From: Aureobasidium sp. EXF-3400
Lineage: Eukaryota > Ascomycota > Dothideomycetes > Dothideales > Saccotheciaceae
Length of the DNA: 64,000 bases
NCBI GenBank assembly: GCA_024195585.1
Contig: SWBL01000162.1
Location: forward strand, 44,684 to 108,683
Reading direction: 5' to 3'
In this document: positions 63,004 to 64,000 of the stretch, piece by piece
Layout: each line of letters begins with the position of its first letter
How positions within the stretch are numbered: the stretch's first letter is position 1
Notes under the pieces: generated by a model
The model's database searches: none
Told to the model about the DNA's origin: nothing
Seen by the model: the letters and a program-made list of their open reading frames with translations, nothing else
Program-made: the position numbers and the translations under genes

Positions 63004-64000
63004 ATGTTTGCCGCTCGTCAAGTCATTGGTACTGTTCAGCGCAGAGCCTTCTCGGCTTCTGCCCGCGATGTAAGTCGTCTTGTAGCCTGTCAATGTCTCG
63101 CACGCCGACAAAGCTCTACCTGTACCTCTTCCTCAGTAACACCAGACTAACAACATGTTGCGCAGGCCTCCAAGGTCGCCGTCCTCGGTGCCGGTGGTGG
63201 TATCGGCCAGCCTCTGTCGCTTCTCCTGAAGCTCAACCCCAGAGTCACTGAGCTTGCCCTCTACGACGTCCGTGGTGCTCCCGGTATGCTATCGCCCCTC
63301 ATCAAATTGCTAGAAATATGGCCCTGACTCGAATGCCATTCCAGGTGTCGCTGCCGACTGCTCCCACGTCAACACCAAGTCTGTTGTAAGTAGCTGCTTT
63401 GCCCAAAGAAATCATATCGCAATGCTTACACATTCTACAGGTCAAGGGTTACGAGCAGGCCGACGTCGCCGAGGCTCTCAAGGGCTCCGAGATTGTCCTC
63501 ATCCCCGCTGGTGTCCCCCGCAAGCCTGGCATGACCCGTGATGGTATGAACATGATCAATTGCCAACAGGCAGAAACACATACTAACACATGCTAGACCT
63601 CTTCAACACCAACGCCTCGATCGTCCGCGACTTGGCCAAGGCTGCTGCTGAGAACTGCCCCAAGGCAAACATCCTCATCATCTCCAACCCCGTCAACTCG
63701 ACCGTCCCCATCGCTGCCGAGGTCTTCAAGGCTGCCGGTGTCTACGACCCCAAGCGCATGTTTGGTGTCACCACTCTTGATGTTGTCCGTGCCTCTCGCT
63801 TCATCTCTCAGCTCAAGAACACCGACCCCGCCTCGGAGAACATTGTCGTCGTTGGTGGTCACTCCGGTGCTACCATCGTCCCTCTCCTCTCCCAGTCTGG
63901 TTACAACCTCGAGGGCGAGCAGCTCGACGCCTACGTCAAGCGCGTCCAGTTCGGTGGTGACGAGGTCGTCCAGGCCAAGGGCGGTGCTGGCTCTGCCACT
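63004..64000 (+). CDS. MDH1: Mitochondrial malate dehydrogenase, 5' part (runs off window)
   Basis: TCA-cycle enzyme interconverting malate and oxaloacetate with NAD, in the mitochondrial matrix. Exons 63004-63069, 63166-63283, 63345-63385, 63441-63543 and 63597 to beyond 64000. Exon 1 encodes the presequence [20 protein letters not shown]. Exon 2 begins [20 protein letters not shown], the NAD-binding Rossmann loop. Across introns come [12 protein letters not shown] and [20 protein letters not shown], whose Arg residues bind substrate. [16 protein letters not shown] and [14 protein letters not shown] follow, and the catalytic His is in [13 protein letters not shown]. Strong codon preference for C-ending codons fits high expression. 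The 3' end lies outside. Confidence 0.96.

Overview
The window looks like filamentous ascomycete (Pezizomycotina) nuclear DNA. Genes carry short GT-AG introns of about 45-100 bases, and the gene set includes SGT1, a HET-C2-type GLTP, a divergent aspf2/zrfC pair, fungal Zn2Cys6 factors, BST1, IRC3, RRN5 and mitochondrial MDH. A Dothideomycete is my best guess, from the style of the small Cys-rich and 2EXR-like families. No bacterial, viral or plasmid features were seen. Most gene models were rebuilt by hand by joining exons in phase, so they differ from the longest open frames.

Layout. 1-2.4 kb: SGT1 (5' end, minus), a DUF1115 protein and a glycolipid transfer protein. 2.7-5.0 kb: two 2EXR/F-box-like paralogues flanking a decayed third copy. 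5.2-6.6 kb: a GT34 glycosyltransferase. 7.4-10.6 kb: poorly conserved sequence, an uncertain gene, a 36-bp repeat array open on both strands, and another 2EXR-like gene. 10.9-15.0 kb: a zinc-scavenging locus, with a secreted Pra1/Aspf2 zincophore divergent from a ZrfC-like ZIP transporter. Both carry Cys-His zinc motifs duplicated together with intron positions, and the shared promoter has CAAGGT-type sites. 15.0-20.1 kb: a CxxC protein, a gamma-tubulin complex component and a cyanide hydratase/nitrilase.

20.1-36.4 kb is an accessory island. It holds three paralogues of an apparently undescribed family: two have a Zn2Cys6-like cluster far from the N-terminus and one lacks it, and all share N- and C-terminal motifs. 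It also holds two families of Pol III/SINE-like repeats, a 17-bp minisatellite and four small proteins starting Met-Cys. Conserved genes are embedded here too: an MDR oxidoreductase, tRNA-Ala(AGC) and UCH37.

37-64 kb is mostly conserved: a GH128 wall hydrolase, a coiled-coil protein, a PH-domain protein, a Zn2Cys6 regulator, BST1, a PAN/Apple secreted protein, IRC3, RRN5, a distant 2EXR protein, a PTEN/TEP1 phosphatase, an NmrA-like gene broken by a 22-bp tandem duplication, and the 5' part of mitochondrial malate dehydrogenase.

How genes work together. The clearest functional unit is the zinc locus: a secreted zinc binder and a membrane importer sharing one promoter. The other genes look like independent neighbours; no biosynthetic cluster was recognised.
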